Translations under genes and position numbers: made by a program
Source of the DNA: Actinomycetes bacterium
Lineage (GTDB): Bacteria > Actinomycetota > Actinomycetes > Actinomycetales > Actinomycetaceae
Length of the DNA: 35,487 nucleotides
Direction: 5' to 3'
Assembly (NCBI GenBank): GCA_023387755.1
Contig: JAEWHO010000022.1
Location: 1 to 35,487, forward strand
Shown: positions 33,334 to 35,487 of the stretch, one piece after another
How the letters are laid out: the number at the start of each line of letters is the position of its first letter
Numbering within the stretch: the first letter of the stretch is position 1
Notes under the pieces: generated by a model
What the model was told of the DNA's origin: nothing
The model's database searches: none
Seen by the model: the letters and a program-made list of their open reading frames with translations, nothing else

Positions 33334-35421
33334 ATGCCCGACTCGTTCGAGCTCACCTGGGATGACACCGATCAGCTGGCCGTAGACACCGGCCGCGTAC
33401 TGGCGGCCGATGCCGTCCAGAAGGTAGGTAATGGCCACCCGGGGACGGCAATGTCGCTGTCTCCCCTGGCATATTTGCTCTACCACAAGGTGATGGATAT
33501 TCACCCGACCTCACCGAAATGGATTGGGCGGGACCGCTTCGTTCTATCCTGTGGCCACTCCTCCCTCACCCAGTACGTGCAGCTATTCCTCACTGGAGCG
33601 GGCCTGGAATTGGAGGATCTGAAGTCCTTGCGGACGTGGGGTTCTTTGACGCCGGGTCACCCTGAATATGGGCATACCGACGGTGTCGAGATCACCACTG
33701 GACCGCTCGGCCAGGGTTTGGCTTCGGCGGTGGGGATGGCTATGGCCGCACGCCGTGAGCGCGGGCTCCTCGATCCTGATGCCCCCGCCGGAGAAAGCCC
33801 CTTTGACCATCAGGTGTGGGTCATTGCCTCCGATGGCGACCTACAGGAAGGGGTGACCGCAGAAGCGTGTTCCCTGGCCGGCACCCAGAAACTCGGCAAC
33901 CTGGTGTGTATTTGGGACGATAACCAGATTTCAATTGAGGACAACACCTCCATTGCCTTCACCGAGGACGTCGCGGCCCGGTACCGGGCCTATGGCTGGC
34001 ATGTTATCGAAGTCGATTGGCGTGCCGACGGGGAATACCGCGAGGATCTCCCCGCTCTCTATCAGGCTCTGATGGACGCCAAGGCTTACACCGATGCCCC
34101 CGTACTTATTCGGCTCCACACGATTATCGGCTGGCCAGCGCCGTCAAAGCAGAATACCGGCGGGATTCACGGATCCGCTCTGGGGGCTGATGAAGTGGCC
34201 GCAACCAAGCAGATTCTTGGTTTTGATCCGGAGCAGACCTTCCAGGTCGATCAGGAGATGCTCACCACCGTACGCGAGCGCCTCCTCACCCGCGCCGATC
34301 AGACTATGGAAGCATGGCAGGAAGCGATGAGCGCCTGGCAGGAGCGCAACCCTGCCGGGGTGGAGCTGTTGGAACGGCTACGTGATCGCGCCCTGCCGGA
34401 GGGGTTCGCGGCAGCCTTCCCTGATTTTTCCGACGTCGAGAAGATGTCTACTCGCAAAGCCTCCGGTGAGGTCCTCACCGCTCTAGCTGAGGTTATGCCT
34501 GAACTATGGGGCGGTTCTGCGGACCTAGCCGGCTCTAATAACACCACCATGGAAGGGCAGCCGTCGTTCTTACCTGCCGAACGCGGCTCGAAGAAATTCC
34601 CGGGCACCGAGTACGGGCGCACATTGCACTTCGGTATTCGGGAGCATGCCATGGGCGCTATCCTCGCCGGTATTGCTCTGCATGGTCTCACTCGCCCCTA
34701 TGGGGGTACCTTCCTAACCTTCTCGGACTACATGCGCGGCGCAGTCCGACTGGCTAGTCTCATGGATATCCCGGTTACCTACGTGTGGACGCACGACTCG
34801 ATTGGGCTCGGTGAAGACGGCCCCACTCACCAACCAGTCGAGCATTTGACCGCACTGCGGGCGATCCCGAATCTCGCGATTGTGCGCCCGGCAGATGCTG
34901 CCGAAACGGCTGTGGCCTGGAAGAGTATCCTCACTCGCGATGCGGGCCCGGCTGGATTGATACTCACCCGCCAGGACGTCTCCAACCCTGCACGTGAAAA
35001 AGACCTGGCTAGCGCTGAGGGTCTGGACCGCGGCGCCTATGTGCTCGCGGAGGCTGAGGGCGAACTGCACGTCATTCTTATGGCTTCTGGCTCTGAGGTG
35101 GAGATTGCCCTGGAGGCTCGCACGCAGCTGCAGGAGCAGGGAGTTGGTACCCGGGTGGTCTCCGTTCCCTGTATGGAGTGGTTTGCCGAGCAGGATGCCA
35201 GCTATCGGGACGAGGTTCTGCCTCCGCAGGTACGCGCTCGTGTAAGCGTGGAGGCCGGCCTGGCTCTGCCCTGGTACCCCTACCTCGGTGAAAACGGCAT
35301 CGCAGTCAGTTTGGAACATTACGGTGCTTCCGCTGATTACCAACGCCTGTATCAAGAGTTCGGTATTACCGCCGAGGCTGTGGTCGCAGCGGCCCATCAG
35401 ACGCTCGGGTCCCAGGAGTAA
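33334..35421 (+). CDS. tkt: Transketolase
   Basis: Transketolase moves two-carbon units between ketose and aldose phosphates using thiamine diphosphate. The 695-residue protein carries the N-terminal VQKVGNGHPGTAMSLSPLAY (about 28-47), the TPP motif SDGDLQEGVTAEACSLAG continuing to DDNQISIE, the middle-domain FGIREHAMGAILAGIALHG and DSIGLGEDGPTHQPVEHL. The reading frame extends 23 codons upstream, but AAGGAG lies three bases before ATG 33334 and the family alignment starts there. It is followed after two bases by tal. With rpe in this window it forms the non-oxidative pentose phosphate branch. Confidence 0.98.
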   Translation: MPDSFELTWDDTDQLAVDTGRVLAADAVQKVGNGHPGTAMSLSPLAYLLYHKVMDIHPTSPKWIGRDRFVLSCGHSSLTQYVQLFLTGAGLELEDLKSLRTWGSLTPGHPEYGHTDGVEITTGPLGQGLASAVGMAMAARRERGLLDPDAPAGESPFDHQVWVIASDGDLQEGVTAEACSLAGTQKLGNLVCIWDDNQISIEDNTSIAFTEDVAARYRAYGWHVIEVDWRADGEYREDLPALYQALMDAKAYTDAPVLIRLHTIIGWPAPSKQNTGGIHGSALGADEVAATKQILGFDPEQTFQVDQEMLTTVRERLLTRADQTMEAWQEAMSAWQERNPAGVELLERLRDRALPEGFAAAFPDFSDVEKMSTRKASGEVLTALAEVMPELWGGSADLAGSNNTTMEGQPSFLPAERGSKKFPGTEYGRTLHFGIREHAMGAILAGIALHGLTRPYGGTFLTFSDYMRGAVRLASLMDIPVTYVWTHDSIGLGEDGPTHQPVEHLTALRAIPNLAIVRPADAAETAVAWKSILTRDAGPAGLILTRQDVSNPAREKDLASAEGLDRGAYVLAEAEGELHVILMASGSEVEIALEARTQLQEQGVGTRVVSVPCMEWFAEQDASYRDEVLPPQVRARVSVEAGLALPWYPYLGENGIAVSLEHYGASADYQRLYQEFGITAEAVVAAAHQTLGSQE

Positions 35422-35423
35422 AC

Positions 35424-35487
35424 ATGACCGCCTACGACGCCCTCAGCTCCAGCCGCGTCTCCATTTGGCTCGACGACCTCTCCCGCG
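35424..35487 (+). CDS. tal: Transaldolase (partial, cut by window edge)
   Basis: Only the first 21 codons are present. The N-terminus MTAYDALSSSRVSIWLDDLSR matches the actinobacterial transaldolase start, whose conserved feature is SIWLDDLSR. AGGAG lies six bases before the ATG, inside the tkt 3' end, and only two bases separate it from the tkt stop, so tkt-tal is a coupled operon. The catalytic Lys and the rest lie beyond the window. Confidence 0.88.
   Translation, partial: MTAYDALSSSRVSIWLDDLSR

Overview
The window comes from a moderately high-G+C Gram-positive bacterium of the Actinomycetota. Diagnostic signs are pafB-pafC next to tatA-tatC, a PriA without a working helicase P-loop, a DUF3866 gene, and the block order nusB-pyrR-pyrB-pyrC-pyrF-gmk-rpoZ-coaBC-metK-priA-fmt-rsmB-rpe. 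The compact gene set fits a host-associated member of the Actinomycetaceae or a relative, but the sequence alone does not settle the genus. Genes are packed with many 4-base stop/start overlaps and frequent GTG starts. I see no tRNA, rRNA, insertion sequence, prophage or CRISPR array, and no gene-free stretch reaches 300 bases. The longest gap, 7423-7667, is filled by a riboswitch and its flanks.

Layout, mostly on the minus strand. At 1-2823 lie pafB-pafC-tatA-tatC (DNA-damage regulators and Tat secretion; tatC runs off the left edge). A DUF3866 gene at 2856-3944 is transcribed away from them. At 3959-7606 an FMN riboswitch precedes ribX-ribY (predicted riboflavin uptake), hisE-hisG and a small PH-domain membrane protein. 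At 7668-21482 a long run of housekeeping genes reads efp-nusB-[terminator and PyrR site]-pyrR-pyrB-pyrC-pyrF-gmk-rpoZ-coaBC-metK-priA-fmt-rsmB-rpe, covering translation, pyrimidine and guanylate synthesis, coenzyme A, AdoMet, replication restart and initiator-tRNA formylation. At 21573-28972 are a SatD-like regulator and alaS-ruvX-mltG-prepilin peptidase-aroC-aroK-like. At 29105-33184 are rpsD with a terminator, and ctaB-xerD-rarA. At the right end tkt and the first bases of tal run on the plus strand.

The most interesting features are departures from the standard actinobacterial order. (1) Where relatives keep riboflavin biosynthesis genes between rpe and hisE-hisG, this genome has an FMN-riboswitch-controlled ABC importer, which suggests vitamin B2 auxotrophy with salvage. 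(2) The shikimate kinase reading frame after aroC is intact but has lost its P-loop and nearly all other catalytic residues, and aroE, aroB and aroQ are absent around it. (3) alaS carries a one-base deletion exactly between its two zinc-binding editing motifs. (4) A PyrR-binding hairpin abuts the pyrR ribosome-binding site, suggesting translational control. (5) carA-carB and mihF are missing from their usual places. (6) NusB has an acidic tail about as long as its folded domain. I found no convincing new defence or mobile system.
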